Source: an uncultured Gammaproteobacteria bacterium
Lineage (GTDB): Bacteria; Pseudomonadota; Gammaproteobacteria; PS1; Pseudothioglobaceae
NCBI GenBank assembly: GCA_902556205.1
Contig: CACDVH010000003.1
Span: forward strand, 1-64,000
Length of the DNA: 64,000 nucleotides
Direction: 5' to 3'
Made by a program: the position numbers and the translations under genes. Below, one piece after another: positions 8,949-17,872 of this stretch (position 1 is its first letter; each line of letters starts with the position of its first letter). The notes beneath the pieces are model-generated. The model was not told the DNA's origin and did not search any database. It was given only the letters and a program-made list of their open reading frames with translations.

Positions 8949-10002
8949 AATATTCCTTAATAGCAGCTAAAAGAGCATTATTTTCAATCGGCTCACTAAC
9001 ACTTATGCGAATAAAATTTGAAAGCTCGGAGTCTAAAGAAAATCCTTTAACCAGAATTCCATTTTCAATTAATGAACTATGCAGCGATTGAGCATCATCG
9101 CAATGAACGAGTAGAAAGTTAGTCTGAGATGGATAAACTTTTAACTGAGAAAAGAAAGATAGCTCTTCAAAAAGGCGCTGTCTTTCATTGGTCAATATTT
9201 CTGCGTTTTTTACAATACCCCGCTTATCCTGAAGTAAAAAATTGGCACTCGCTTGAGTGAGGATATTAATGTTATAAGGAAGTCGCAGCTTATTCAGTTG
9301 AGCAATCGTCTCTTTACTACCAATTAAAAGACCAAGCCTAAGTCCAGCAAAGCCTATTTTAGAGATAGTTCGCAGCACTACTAAATTTGAGAAATTAGAA
9401 ATCTCAGATAAAAAGCTTCTATCTGAGTAGGCATAATAGGCCTCATCAAGAACAACCAAGGCATCTGTAGTCCTAATAATTTCTATAATTGCATCATAGT
9501 CAAATGCATTTCCCGTAGGATTATTAGGATATGCAATAAATATAAGCTTAGGTTTTTTACTATTAATAGCCTCGATTGACTCGCTTAGATTAATGTCAAA
9601 ATTAGAATCAAGCTTAATGCCCTGATACCTTAAATGAGCATACTTTGATACCATTTCATACATCACGAAACTTGGCTCAAAACTCATAATAAGGTCGCCC
9701 TCATTACAAGCCAATGCCAATAACTGTATTAACTCATCTGAACCATTTCCTAGGAGCATTTCAAACTCTCCTGGGATTTCCATGAGAACTCTCAAAGTTT
9801 CCTTGAGCTGAGCTGATGCAGCGTCTGGATATCGGTTGACCTCTGCCTTAGCAATATACTCAAGAAACTCCTCTTTCAAATTACTTGGAACACCAAAAGG
9901 ACTTTCCATTGCATCTAACTTAAGCAAGTTCTTAGATTCAGGGACATGGTAAGCATTGATATTCTTGATATCTGATCTTAGCCATTTTTCAATAAAAGTC
10001 AT
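8941..10002 (-). CDS. hisC: Histidinol-phosphate aminotransferase
   Basis: 353 residues of the fold-type I PLP enzymes. Visible are LLGNGSDELIQ at the cofactor-phosphate site, YPNNPTGN, the aspartate in VLDEAYYAY, and the PLP lysine in RTISKIGFAGLRLG. The carboxylate-binding arginine is in FIRISVS near the C-terminus. It transaminates imidazole-acetol phosphate to histidinol phosphate. Its ATG overlaps the thiD stop by four bases, and its own end overlaps the NIF3 gene. It is separated from the asd-hisB-hisH unit by NIF3 and the aldo/keto reductase but runs the same way. Confidence 0.95.
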   Translation of the reverse strand: MTFIEKWLRSDIKNINAYHVPESKNLLKLDAMESPFGVPSNLKEEFLEYIAKAEVNRYPDAASAQLKETLRVLMEIPGEFEMLLGNGSDELIQLLALACNEGDLIMSFEPSFVMYEMVSKYAHLRYQGIKLDSNFDINLSESIEAINSKKPKLIFIAYPNNPTGNAFDYDAIIEIIRTTDALVVLDEAYYAYSDRSFLSEISNFSNLVVLRTISKIGFAGLRLGLLIGSKETIAQLNKLRLPYNINILTQASANFLLQDKRGIVKNAEILTNERQRLFEELSFFSQLKVYPSQTNFLLVHCDDAQSLHSSLIENGILVKGFSLDSELSNFIRISVSEPIENNALLAAIKEYYG

Positions 10003-10778
10003 TTTGATTGGTAAGGAGTTCTTATCGGATGATACTGCATTTTACCAAGCTTTTTCGCATTTAATAAACATTGGTAAGTGTAAGCAAGACCCTGATCACA
10101 GGCTTCTTCAATGGCAATTCCTTTTGCCAATAAAGCTGAAATTGCACTCGATAATGTGCACCCAGAGCCATGAAATTTATCGGGTAGTTTTTTATAATTA
10201 AACCTTCTAATCAAGCTTGATTTATTATAAAGACGATGCTCAATATCTATTTTAGAGGAGTCTGAGGTTGTAACAAGAACCCAAGGACAATTTAGACTTG
10301 AGACTGCTTCTTTCTCGCTCAAGCCAGGTGATAAAAGATTCAGCTCCTCTAAGTTAGGAGTTAGTATTGTACATTTTGGAAAAAGATATTTCTTCATAAC
10401 TCCCACCATCTTTATTGAACTCATGTTTTCTTGAGTTCCAGATATGAGTATTGGATCAACAACAACATTGAGTGTGTTCTTTTCTCCAATCAATCTAGAG
10501 ATAGTTTTTATTTGACTCACTGACCCCAATAAGCCAATTTTCACTGTGTTAAATGAAATATCCTCATCGAGTAGATTGAATTGCTTCTCTAACAAGCTAT
10601 CCTTTACTACGTCAATTGATTCCAATCTTTGAGTGTTTTGAGCAGTTAGTGAGGTCACTATTGGGAGAGGGTTGAGCCCAAATTGGTTAATCGTTTCAAT
10701 GTCTGCAGAAATCCCTGCAGCTCCAGATGGATCTAAACCTGAAAATAATAAAACTGAATCGGCTTTTGGCCTATCCAT
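9999..10778 (-). CDS. thiD: Hydroxymethylpyrimidine/phosphomethylpyrimidine kinase
   Basis: 259 residues of the ribokinase fold. The N-terminal signature SGLDPSGAAGISAD and the C-terminal anion-hole motif HGSGCTLSSAI, close to the conserved GxGCT, are intact. Central VVDPILISGTQ matches the substrate-binding loop. It phosphorylates HMP and HMP-phosphate to HMP-PP for thiamine synthesis. No TPP riboswitch-like sequence is apparent in front, and the gene is in an operon between dsbA (three bases upstream) and hisC (overlapping). Other thiamine genes are not in the window. Confidence 0.95.
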   Translation of the reverse strand: MDRPKADSVLLFSGLDPSGAAGISADIETINQFGLNPLPIVTSLTAQNTQRLESIDVVKDSLLEKQFNLLDEDISFNTVKIGLLGSVSQIKTISRLIGEKNTLNVVVDPILISGTQENMSSIKMVGVMKKYLFPKCTILTPNLEELNLLSPGLSEKEAVSSLNCPWVLVTTSDSSKIDIEHRLYNKSSLIRRFNYKKLPDKFHGSGCTLSSAISALLAKGIAIEEACDQGLAYTYQCLLNAKKLGKMQYHPIRTPYQSK

Positions 10779-10781
10779 GAA

Positions 10782-11420
10782 TTATTGTTTTTCTTTTTGA
10801 ATTAAATAGTCGATTACTTCAAAAATCTTCTCTTCACTTCCAGCACTTGTAGCGTTAACCATATACTTGCCATTAACAATAAAAGCAGGGACACCAGTAA
10901 TTCGATATTTATAAGTATTGGCTTTTGCTTTATTAACCGCAACTTTTACAGGGAATGACTTAAAAACCTTATCAGCTTTATCTTCATCTACGCCATTCAA
11001 TGAGAGCCAAGTCACAAAATCTTGCTGAGTTTTAAGGTTCAATTTCTCCACATGAATAGCATTAAATAGTGCAGAATGCAATCGATCTAGCTCACCTAAC
11101 TCCTCAAGAACATAATAAAAGGTAGAGCCGTACTCCCATCCAGGAAAGACAGCAGGTTGAAGAACTAATTGAGCTGAACTATCCATTGTCTGCATCCATT
11201 GCTCAAGCATTGGATGGACAGAGAAGCAATGAGGACAAAAATACCAAAATAGCTCTCTAACTTCTATCTGTTCGCCAGTTTCAGTCTCTACAGGCTTATC
11301 TAGAACAATATAATTTTTACCCGCAACAAACTCTGCTTGAGAAGTGTTGGCAAAGAATACAAAAATTGCTAGAGCAATTACAGAGGTCAGTGCAGTGATT
11401 TTTTTCATGTTATTAGTCAT
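10782..11420 (-). CDS. dsbA: Thiol:disulfide interchange protein DsbA
   Basis: 212 residues with a cleavable signal peptide: a basic start (MKKI), a hydrophobic core, and a probable cut after NTSQA. The thioredoxin-fold active site is CPHC in YFCPHCFSVHP, the same dipeptide as E. coli DsbA. The cis-proline region is in ITGVPAFIV. It introduces disulfides into proteins in the periplasm. Two ATG codons, at 11420 and 11408, are possible; neither has a clear ribosome site and the second gives the more typical signal peptide. It appears to head a dsbA-thiD-hisC-NIF3-reductase unit. DsbB is not in the window. Confidence 0.94.
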   Translation of the reverse strand: MTNNMKKITALTSVIALAIFVFFANTSQAEFVAGKNYIVLDKPVETETGEQIEVRELFWYFCPHCFSVHPMLEQWMQTMDSSAQLVLQPAVFPGWEYGSTFYYVLEELGELDRLHSALFNAIHVEKLNLKTQQDFVTWLSLNGVDEDKADKVFKSFPVKVAVNKAKANTYKYRITGVPAFIVNGKYMVNATSAGSEEKIFEVIDYLIQKEKQ

Positions 11421-11512
11421 TTTTTGTTCAAAATAAAATTATAGAGAAATTCACTTAAGCTCACTCATTATTTGATGAAAAATTCTATTGCAATATACGA
11501 GTTTCAATGCTA

Positions 11513-12007
11513 TTAATTATAGAGTTTTTCTATATTATACTGATTCAAATCAAAAGCCTTATGACTCTCAAAATCTTCCCAAAGCTTAAGATATGAAACA
11601 CCTTTTTCGGGATGAATTCCATCAGGGTTCAGCTCTAAGAGTGGAGCAAGGACAAATGCATATCTGAGTATATCTTTTCGAGGAACATTTATTTTTTCAT
11701 CGATCATATCGTCATAAATAACAAGATCGAGATCTATAATTCTTGATGAAAATTTTGGCATTGTTCTATTTCTACCGAGCGAGTCTTCAATTTTATGCAG
11801 AATCTCTAGGACTTCAGAAGCTGTTTTGGGCGTTTCAACATTGACTCCAACATTATAAAAATCTTGTCCTTCAAACCCCTCCGAAGGACTCTCATAAAGT
11901 GAAGAAATCTTAATTTTTTCAAAAAAATTCTCAAGCTGATTTAATGCAGAACGAATATTTTTTCGTCTATCTTGGTTTGATCCGATATTAAAATGCAGAA
12001 TACTCAC
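11513..12007 (-). CDS. folK: 2-amino-4-hydroxy-6-hydroxymethyldihydropteridine pyrophosphokinase
   Basis: 164 residues, the usual HPPK length. Visible are the N-terminal FNIGSNQDRR, the ESPSEGFEGQDFYN stretch that contacts the pterin, the metal-binding DLDLVIYDD, and PRKDILRYAFVLAPLLE. It transfers pyrophosphate from ATP to the pterin alcohol in folate synthesis. Its first base overlaps the last base of folB, so the pair is translationally coupled. The order folB-folK fits consecutive pathway steps. Confidence 0.96.
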   Translation of the reverse strand: MSILHFNIGSNQDRRKNIRSALNQLENFFEKIKISSLYESPSEGFEGQDFYNVGVNVETPKTASEVLEILHKIEDSLGRNRTMPKFSSRIIDLDLVIYDDMIDEKINVPRKDILRYAFVLAPLLELNPDGIHPEKGVSYLKLWEDFESHKAFDLNQYNIEKLYN

Positions 12008-12360
12008 TAACTCTTGGTCCTTTCTATAACAACTCCAACGCCACTAGCTCCAGTAATTGCTTCGCCTTTATTAAGCGTTAGCTTTACCCAATTTACATCA
12101 AACTCAGTAAGGATAATCTGACAAATTTTCTCTGCCAAAGTTTCAACTAGCTCGAACTTAGAATCCCTTACAAAGCTTGCAATTCGTTTGCAAACACTCT
12201 TATAGTTAAGGGCCTGATCAATATGATCAGTCTCTGCTGCTGCAGCTATATCTGATGACATTTCAATATCAAGCACTATGTCCTGACGAATTTTCTTTTC
12301 CCAATCATAAATACCTATAACAGTATCCACTTTTAGGCCTTCAACAAAAACAATATCCAT
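12007..12360 (-). CDS. folB: Dihydroneopterin aldolase
   Basis: 117 residues, the normal size. The N-terminal GLKVDTVIGIYDWEK motif carries the conserved Glu/Asp-Trp-Glu region. The catalytic lysine is in VKLTLNKGEAI, and LVETLAEKI is the helical signature. It cleaves dihydroneopterin to the pterin alcohol used by FolK, which is encoded next. The 139-base gap upstream separates it from the divergent plsY and should hold both promoters. FolX/FolB assignment within the family is by length and by the folK neighbour. Confidence 0.95.
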   Translation of the reverse strand: MDIVFVEGLKVDTVIGIYDWEKKIRQDIVLDIEMSSDIAAAAETDHIDQALNYKSVCKRIASFVRDSKFELVETLAEKICQIILTEFDVNWVKLTLNKGEAITGASGVGVVIERTKS

Positions 12361-12499
12361 ATTTCAAGTATTTTTAAGAAAAAGTATTATGATACCTTTG
12401 TGATATGAACTTAAAACCACAATAAAATGTTTTCATTGATATAATTTGCAGCTGAATCTGAACAAGATTTACATTTTGAAAATAATTTAGGAGTGCTGC

Positions 12500-13081
12500 T
12501 TGTTTTACTTTTTAATTGGTAGTTATTTATTGGGATCGATTTCTAGCGCTATCATTATTTGTAAAATGTGCAACCTACCAGATCCCAGAACAAAAGGTTC
12601 AAAAAATCCTGGTGCTACTAATGTTTTGAGAATTGGCGGAAAGTTTGTGGCTGCATTTGTTCTCATATTTGACGGACTTAAGGGTGCTGTGCCGGTTCTA
12701 CTTGCCCATTATTTCGGTTACGATTTATTTGATTTAACCATTATTTTACTATGTGCTTTTCTTGGCCATGTGTTTCCAATTTATTATGGATTCAAGGGAG
12801 GCAAAGGAGTAGCAACTTACCTAGGCGGACTGATAGGTCTTAGCTTTTTTGTTGGGTTGACGTTCTCAATTATCTGGCTCATTGTTGCAAAAGTAATGAA
12901 AGTGTCGTCAATAGCTGCATTAACAGCGACTGTACTATCCCCAATTTATTTTTATTTCATTACAACTCATGATGTACGGGCCACAATGGTTATTTTTCTT
13001 ATTAATCTTTTTATTTACTTCACTCATCGCGAAAATATTAGAAGAATTATGAATGGCGAAGAGGGAGTTATAGGTTCCTAA
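12500..13081 (+). CDS. plsY: Acyl-phosphate:glycerol-3-phosphate acyltransferase PlsY
   Basis: 193 residues with about five membrane segments. The three conserved loops are visible: GSISSAI with PDPRTKGSKNPGATN, then HVFPIYYGFKGGKGVAT, and HRENIRRI near the end. It makes lysophosphatidic acid from acyl phosphate in the inner membrane. The start is TTG: AGGAG at 12489-12493 sits six bases before it and the protein then aligns from residue 1 with the family. It is convergent with an ABC transporter permease, with only five bases between the stops. Confidence 0.95.
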   Translation: MFYFLIGSYLLGSISSAIIICKMCNLPDPRTKGSKNPGATNVLRIGGKFVAAFVLIFDGLKGAVPVLLAHYFGYDLFDLTIILLCAFLGHVFPIYYGFKGGKGVATYLGGLIGLSFFVGLTFSIIWLIVAKVMKVSSIAALTATVLSPIYFYFITTHDVRATMVIFLINLFIYFTHRENIRRIMNGEEGVIGS

Positions 13082-13086
13082 GTCAA

Positions 13087-13848
13087 CTACTCTGTTTTAA
13101 TACTTACGCCGCGATTTAATAGTGCATTGGCAACAATAGCCAATACAATTATCATTGAAATGGGCACTAAAAAAGCCTTCCATAGTTCGACGGAGCCTAT
13201 GCCCAGAAACCCAAGTCTAAATGCATCCATCATATAATAAATTGGATTAAATGCTGACAACGCCCTCCAAAAGCTTGGCAATATATCAATACTATAAAAC
13301 ATCCCTCCCAAATAAGTCAGCGGCAATAAAACAAAGTTTGGAATTATTGAAATATCATCAAAAGTTCTAGCAAAAACAGCATTAATAAAGCCAGCCAATG
13401 CAAACATAATTGATGTTAGGAAAAAAGTGATGGTAATTATTAAGAGACTAAATATTTTTATTTCAACAAAAAAAGAAATTGTAAAAGTTACAGCTAAACC
13501 GACACAAAAACCTCTTGCGATTCCTCCGCTAACGAATCCCAGCAAAATAATCCAATTGGGTGTTGTTGAGACAAGAAGCTCTTCAAAACTATTGTTGTAT
13601 TTGGTCATAAAAAAAGATGACACAGTGTTAGCGTAAGATTGCATAATGACTGTCATTAATATAATCCCAGGCACAATAAAATCGATATATTCAATCCCCT
13701 GCATCTGACCTATTCTGCCTCCCATTAATCCACCAAAAATAAGGAGATATAATGAGGTTGTGATTACTGGAGGCACTATCGTTTGAACCCAAATCCTTAT
13801 AAACCTGAGTATTTCCTTTATGACAATAGTTTTATAGGCAATCCACAT
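13087..13848 (-). CDS. ABC-2 type exporter permease (YadH-like)
   Basis: 253 residues with about six hydrophobic segments and the ABC-2 permease pattern. The loop YIDFIVPGIILMTV and the C-terminal LGGMFYSIDILPSFW motif are characteristic of the YadH/NodJ group. It lies six bases after the ATPase gene, so the two subunits form one exporter. Family knowledge: E. coli YadG-YadH has no firmly established substrate. The protein lies in the inner membrane. Confidence 0.9.
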   Translation of the reverse strand: MWIAYKTIVIKEILRFIRIWVQTIVPPVITTSLYLLIFGGLMGGRIGQMQGIEYIDFIVPGIILMTVIMQSYANTVSSFFMTKYNNSFEELLVSTTPNWIILLGFVSGGIARGFCVGLAVTFTISFFVEIKIFSLLIITITFFLTSIMFALAGFINAVFARTFDDISIIPNFVLLPLTYLGGMFYSIDILPSFWRALSAFNPIYYMMDAFRLGFLGIGSVELWKAFLVPISMIIVLAIVANALLNRGVSIKTE

Positions 13849-13854
13849 ATTAAT

Positions 13855-14763
13855 TTAACTGGTAAGTGATAAAAAAAGTGCCTCAAGGCGATTTTGCGAA
13901 CTCCTAAGATGAGAGACATTAATATTCTGTTCAGATAACGCTGACACGACATCAGATATTGAAACTTCTTCGCGCCGTGAAACCTGCAAAGTATTTTCAT
14001 CTAACACCACACAGTCACAATGACTAATCTCTATGGGATTTGATACTTTTTCTATTGTATCGATAATAATAACCTGTCTCTTAGCCCTGGCAAGAAGCTT
14101 TTTCATATTGGACTGCAAGACTAGTTCACCATTACTAAGAATGGCAATGTTTCTGCACAGGGATTCGGCCTCCTCTAGATAATGCGTTGTCAAAATAATA
14201 GTCATGCCATCATCATTCAACTGAGTTAGGTAGTGCCACATTGATTGACGTATTTCAACATCAACTCCTGCAGTTGGCTCGTCAAGTATCAAAATTTTTG
14301 GTCTATGAATTAAAGCTCTTGCAAGCATTAATCGTCTTTTCATCCCACCAGATAATGACTGAGCAACATCAAAGCGCCTATCCCAAAGCTCCATTTTTTT
14401 TAATAAAAGCTCAGCTTGTAATTTGGCATCTTTACGGGGGATACCAAAGTAACCGGCCTGATTTATAAGGATTTCAATGTTGGGCTCATGAGGATTAAAG
14501 TTAAACTCTTGTGGCATCAACCCGATCATTTTCTTGACTTCGTTAGAATGATTTTTTTGATTTAAACCATTAATCTCAACCTCACCGGAGGTACTCTTTA
14601 ATAACCCTGAAATAATTCCAATTGCAGTTGTTTTACCGGCGCCATTAGAGCCTAGTAAGGCAAAAAAATCACCCTCTTCAACCTTTAAATTTATCCCCTT
14701 TAAGGCCTCAAGATTGTTAGAGTAAGTTTTGGCTAAATGATTGGTAGAGAGAGCAAGAGGCAT
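13855..14763 (-). CDS. ABC transporter ATP-binding protein (YadG-like)
   Basis: 302 residues from the ATG at 14763. A longer open frame upstream encodes 24 residues of non-family sequence and is not used. Walker A GSNGAGKTT, the Q loop in LMPQEFNF, signature LSGGMKRRLMLARAL, Walker B ILDEPTAGVD and the H loop in LTTHYLEEA are all intact. The last 80 residues are the C-terminal extension common in YadG/CcmA-type exporter ATPases. It pairs with the permease six bases downstream. The 156-base gap to the divergent aceF probably holds both promoters. Confidence 0.92.
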   Translation of the reverse strand: MPLALSTNHLAKTYSNNLEALKGINLKVEEGDFFALLGSNGAGKTTAIGIISGLLKSTSGEVEINGLNQKNHSNEVKKMIGLMPQEFNFNPHEPNIEILINQAGYFGIPRKDAKLQAELLLKKMELWDRRFDVAQSLSGGMKRRLMLARALIHRPKILILDEPTAGVDVEIRQSMWHYLTQLNDDGMTIILTTHYLEEAESLCRNIAILSNGELVLQSNMKKLLARAKRQVIIIDTIEKVSNPIEISHCDCVVLDENTLQVSRREEVSISDVVSALSEQNINVSHLRSSQNRLEALFLSLTS

Positions 14764-14919
14764 AGTATCTAGAATATAGGCACTGAAAAAATAAACATGA
14801 TAACAATAAAAATAAATCAGGGTTTTACAATTCAATTAAATTTTCATATTCGCCGCCTTTATCACATTAAATTTGGGATAATTACATGGTTCAGATTTTA
14901 AGCTTTTTAAACAGTCCAT

Positions 14920-16461
14920 ATGACTACTCAAAAAAACGTAGAGTTGCCCGATATAGGCGATTTTGACGCAGTAGATATTATTGAAGTTCTTGTTAAGGTT
15001 GGGGATTCTGTCAATGAAAATGACAGCATCATTACCCTCGAGACGGATAAAGCTACCATGGAAATTCCAGCCCCATTTGCTGGAAAGGTAAGCGCACTCT
15101 CAGTAAAGGTAGGTGATAAAGTTGCAAAAGGCGACCTCATTTTAACTCTTGATAGTGAATCAGAAAATTCAGAAGATGATGAAGAAGTTCAAATTGACAA
15201 ATCAAAATCACCTGATTCTGTTGACAAGAATTCTAAATCAACTCCTTCTCAAAAAAACGTAGAGTTGCCCGATATAGGCGATTTTGACGCAGTAGATATT
15301 ATTGAAGTTCTTGTTAAGGTTGGGGATTCTGTCAATGAAAATGACAGCATCATTACCCTCGAGACGGATAAAGCTACCATGGAAATTCCAGCCCCATTTG
15401 CTGGAAAGGTAAGCGCACTCTCAGTAAAGGTAGGTGATAAAGTTGCAAAAGGCGACCTCATTTTAACTCTTGATAGTGAATCAGAAAATTCAGAAGATGA
15501 TGAAGAAGCTTCAAACTCGCCTGAAACAGTAATTCAAGCCAGCAATGATGTTGCTTCTGAAATTATCTCTGATTCAGCGAATGAGAATGAAATTCCTAAA
15601 GAAGAAATTTCATTAAACCCTGATTCGAATTACCATGCATCGCCATCTATTCGAAAATTAGCAAGGGAGCTTGGTGTTAGCCTTTCTGGGATAAATGGAA
15701 CCGGTAAAAAAGGTAGAATACTTGAAGAAGACCTTAAATCTCATGTTAAAAATATTCTTAAGAATGGAAATGCACTTGAAGAAGTCGAGGTCATTCCTTT
15801 ATCTAGAATTAAAAAGCTTTCTGGAAAACATCTATCCAAATGCTGGAGTACGATTCCTCATGTCACACAATTTGATGAGGTAAATATCGACCAACTAGAA
15901 AAATTTCGAAAACATCAAAAAGAAAAAAATATCAAATTGAGCCCTCTTGTTTTCATTATGAAAGCAGTTGTGCAAGTATTAAAGCGCCATCCAAACTTTA
16001 ATGCTTCGTTAGATGAGACAGCTGAAAATCTTGTATTAAAAAAATACTTCAATCTTGGGATTGCAGTTGATACGCCTAATGGTCTAGTTGTCCCAGTCAT
16101 TAAAGATGTAGGTAAAAAATCCCTCATGGAACTTTCTGAAGAGCTTTCGGAGATATCACAAAGGGCGAGAGAAGGAAAGCTTGATGCAAATGAAATGAAG
16201 GGGGCGGGTTTTACAATTTCAAGCTTAGGCGGTATAGGTGGAACTCAATTCACGCCTATTATTAACTCGCCAGAAGTCGCAATTCTTGGAGTATCAAGAA
16301 CTCAAATTAAGCCTGTATGGAATGGTAGCTCATTTGAGCCTACAGCCATGATTCCACTTGCTCTTTCATATGACCATAGAGTCATCGATGGAGCTGAAGG
16401 TGCAAGATTTATGGCAGAATTAAACCAGGTCTTAAGTAATATAATGGAGATGTTGTTATGA
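14920..16461 (+). CDS. aceF: Pyruvate dehydrogenase E2, dihydrolipoyl acetyltransferase with two lipoyl domains
   Basis: 513 residues. Two lipoyl domains (about residues 3-89 and 110-196) each contain the lipoylated lysine in TDKATMEIP and are identical in amino acids and DNA. Acidic linkers follow. An E1/E3-binding domain is at about 238-275 (SPSIRKLARELGV), and the catalytic acyltransferase domain ends with the His/Asp motif SYDHRVIDGA. The enzyme forms acetyl-CoA in the cytosolic pyruvate dehydrogenase core. lpdA overlaps by four bases. The E1 gene aceE, usually just upstream, is absent here; the upstream neighbour is a divergent ABC transporter. Confidence 0.95.
   Translation: MTTQKNVELPDIGDFDAVDIIEVLVKVGDSVNENDSIITLETDKATMEIPAPFAGKVSALSVKVGDKVAKGDLILTLDSESENSEDDEEVQIDKSKSPDSVDKNSKSTPSQKNVELPDIGDFDAVDIIEVLVKVGDSVNENDSIITLETDKATMEIPAPFAGKVSALSVKVGDKVAKGDLILTLDSESENSEDDEEASNSPETVIQASNDVASEIISDSANENEIPKEEISLNPDSNYHASPSIRKLARELGVSLSGINGTGKKGRILEEDLKSHVKNILKNGNALEEVEVIPLSRIKKLSGKHLSKCWSTIPHVTQFDEVNIDQLEKFRKHQKEKNIKLSPLVFIMKAVVQVLKRHPNFNASLDETAENLVLKKYFNLGIAVDTPNGLVVPVIKDVGKKSLMELSEELSEISQRAREGKLDANEMKGAGFTISSLGGIGGTQFTPIINSPEVAILGVSRTQIKPVWNGSSFEPTAMIPLALSYDHRVIDGAEGARFMAELNQVLSNIMEMLL
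14927..15187 (+). repeat. Perfect 261-bp direct repeat, copy 1 (first lipoyl domain)
   Basis: Compared base by base, this stretch is identical to 15248-15508; the two are offset by 321 bases (107 codons) and separated by 60 unique bases. It covers almost the entire lipoyl domain plus the acidic ESENSEDDEE tail. The identity includes all silent positions. Confidence 0.97.
15248..15508 (+). repeat. Perfect 261-bp direct repeat, copy 2 (second lipoyl domain)
   Basis: Identical to 14927-15187 at every base, including third codon positions. The flanking bases differ at once on both sides. This indicates very recent duplication or ongoing gene conversion between the two lipoyl domains. Confidence 0.97.
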
Positions 16462-17864
16462 TTAAAACTCAAGTTTTAGTTATTGGTTCAGGACCTGGGG
16501 GCTATACTGCTGCTTTTAGGGCTGCTGACTTAGGAAAAGACGTTACCCTTATCGAGCGCCATGAATCTCTGGGCGGGGTTTGTTTGAATGTTGGCTGCAT
16601 ACCCTCGAAGTCACTTCTTCATACAGCAGAAGTGATCAATGAAAGTAAACACGCTAGCGAACTTGGAGTAACTTTTTCAAAACCAAAGATTGATCTCAAG
16701 GGAGTTAAACAAAACAAAGATAATATTGTCAATAAACTCACCGGTGGAATTCAGGCGCTTGCAAAAGCCAGAAAAGTTAATGTGATTAATGGCTATGGAA
16801 AATTTATTTCAAAAAATCAAGTAGTACTTGATGGTTCAGATGAGGTTATTGAATTTGAACAATGCATTATTTCTGTTGGATCTCGAGTTACCAAGTTCCC
16901 AATGTTCCCATTCGAAGACGAGCGAGTCATGGACTCGACTGATGCTCTCTTGCTGGATGATATACCCAAGAGAATGCTGGTAGTTGGAGGTGGAATAATC
17001 GGCCTTGAGATGGCAACAATTTATGATGCTCTTGGAAGTGAAATTACAATCGTTGAGCTCGGAGGTCAAATTATTCCGGCTGCTGATAAAGATATTGTAA
17101 ATCCTCTTTTTAAGAAAGCTAAGAAAAACTATGCTAATGTTTTCCTAAATACTAAGGTTACTTCTATGAGCACCCTTAAAAAAGGCATTAAAGTTGAGTT
17201 TGAAGGTAAAGATGCCCCTAAAAATGATACCTTTGATAAAGTCTTAGTTGCTGTTGGAAGGACTCCTAATGGAAACTTAATTGACGCAGATAAAGCCGGG
17301 GTTGAAGTTAATGAAACTGGATTTATTGAGACTGATAGGCAGATGAAAACAAATGTTGAAAACATTTTTGCAATAGGAGATGTTGTTGGTCAACCGATGC
17401 TCGCCCACAAGGCGGTTCATGAAGCTAAAGTTGCAGCAGAGGTTATCTGTGGAGAAAAATCAGGCTTTGATGTACTAACTATACCGTCAGTTGCTTATAC
17501 GGATCCAGAGGTGGCATGGACAGGAAAAACTGAAAAAGAGTTAAAGGAGGAGGGAGTTGATTTTAATAAAGGTGTTTTTCCTTGGGCAGCATCAGGAAGA
17601 AGCCTCAGTATAGGTAGAAGCGAAGGGGTATCTAAAGCTCTTTTTGATTCAAAATCGGGTAAGATTCTGGGCATGGGAATTTGCGGAACTAATGCAGGTG
17701 ATTTGATATCAGAAGCTAGCCTAGCAATTGAGATGGGTTGTGATATGAGTGATATAGCCCTAACAATTCATGCGCATCCAACTCTATCTGAAACTACCGC
17801 TTTCGCAGCAGAAATGGCTGAAGGAACAATTACTGATTTAATGCCACCAAGGAAAAGAAAATAG
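16458..17864 (+). CDS. lpdA: Dihydrolipoyl dehydrogenase (E3)
   Basis: 468 residues. FAD-binding GSGPGGYTAA is at the N-terminus, the redox disulfide is in GGVCLNVGCIPSK, and NAD-binding is GGGIIGLEMA. The FAD aspartate is in FAIGDVVG, and the active-site His-Glu pair is in HAHPTLSET near the C-terminus. It reoxidises dihydrolipoyl groups of the pyruvate dehydrogenase and possibly other 2-oxoacid complexes or the glycine cleavage system. The ATG overlaps the aceF stop (ATGA), so the two are translationally coupled. It has no N-terminal lipoyl domain, unlike some E3 proteins. Confidence 0.96.
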   Translation: MIKTQVLVIGSGPGGYTAAFRAADLGKDVTLIERHESLGGVCLNVGCIPSKSLLHTAEVINESKHASELGVTFSKPKIDLKGVKQNKDNIVNKLTGGIQALAKARKVNVINGYGKFISKNQVVLDGSDEVIEFEQCIISVGSRVTKFPMFPFEDERVMDSTDALLLDDIPKRMLVVGGGIIGLEMATIYDALGSEITIVELGGQIIPAADKDIVNPLFKKAKKNYANVFLNTKVTSMSTLKKGIKVEFEGKDAPKNDTFDKVLVAVGRTPNGNLIDADKAGVEVNETGFIETDRQMKTNVENIFAIGDVVGQPMLAHKAVHEAKVAAEVICGEKSGFDVLTIPSVAYTDPEVAWTGKTEKELKEEGVDFNKGVFPWAASGRSLSIGRSEGVSKALFDSKSGKILGMGICGTNAGDLISEASLAIEMGCDMSDIALTIHAHPTLSETTAFAAEMAEGTITDLMPPRKRK

Positions 17865-17872
17865 GTTCAATT

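Noticed and set aside
14928-15461. Two identical 70-residue antisense frames inside aceF
   Set aside because: They are simply the reverse of the perfect lipoyl-domain repeat; composition and lack of ribosome sites show they are shadows.
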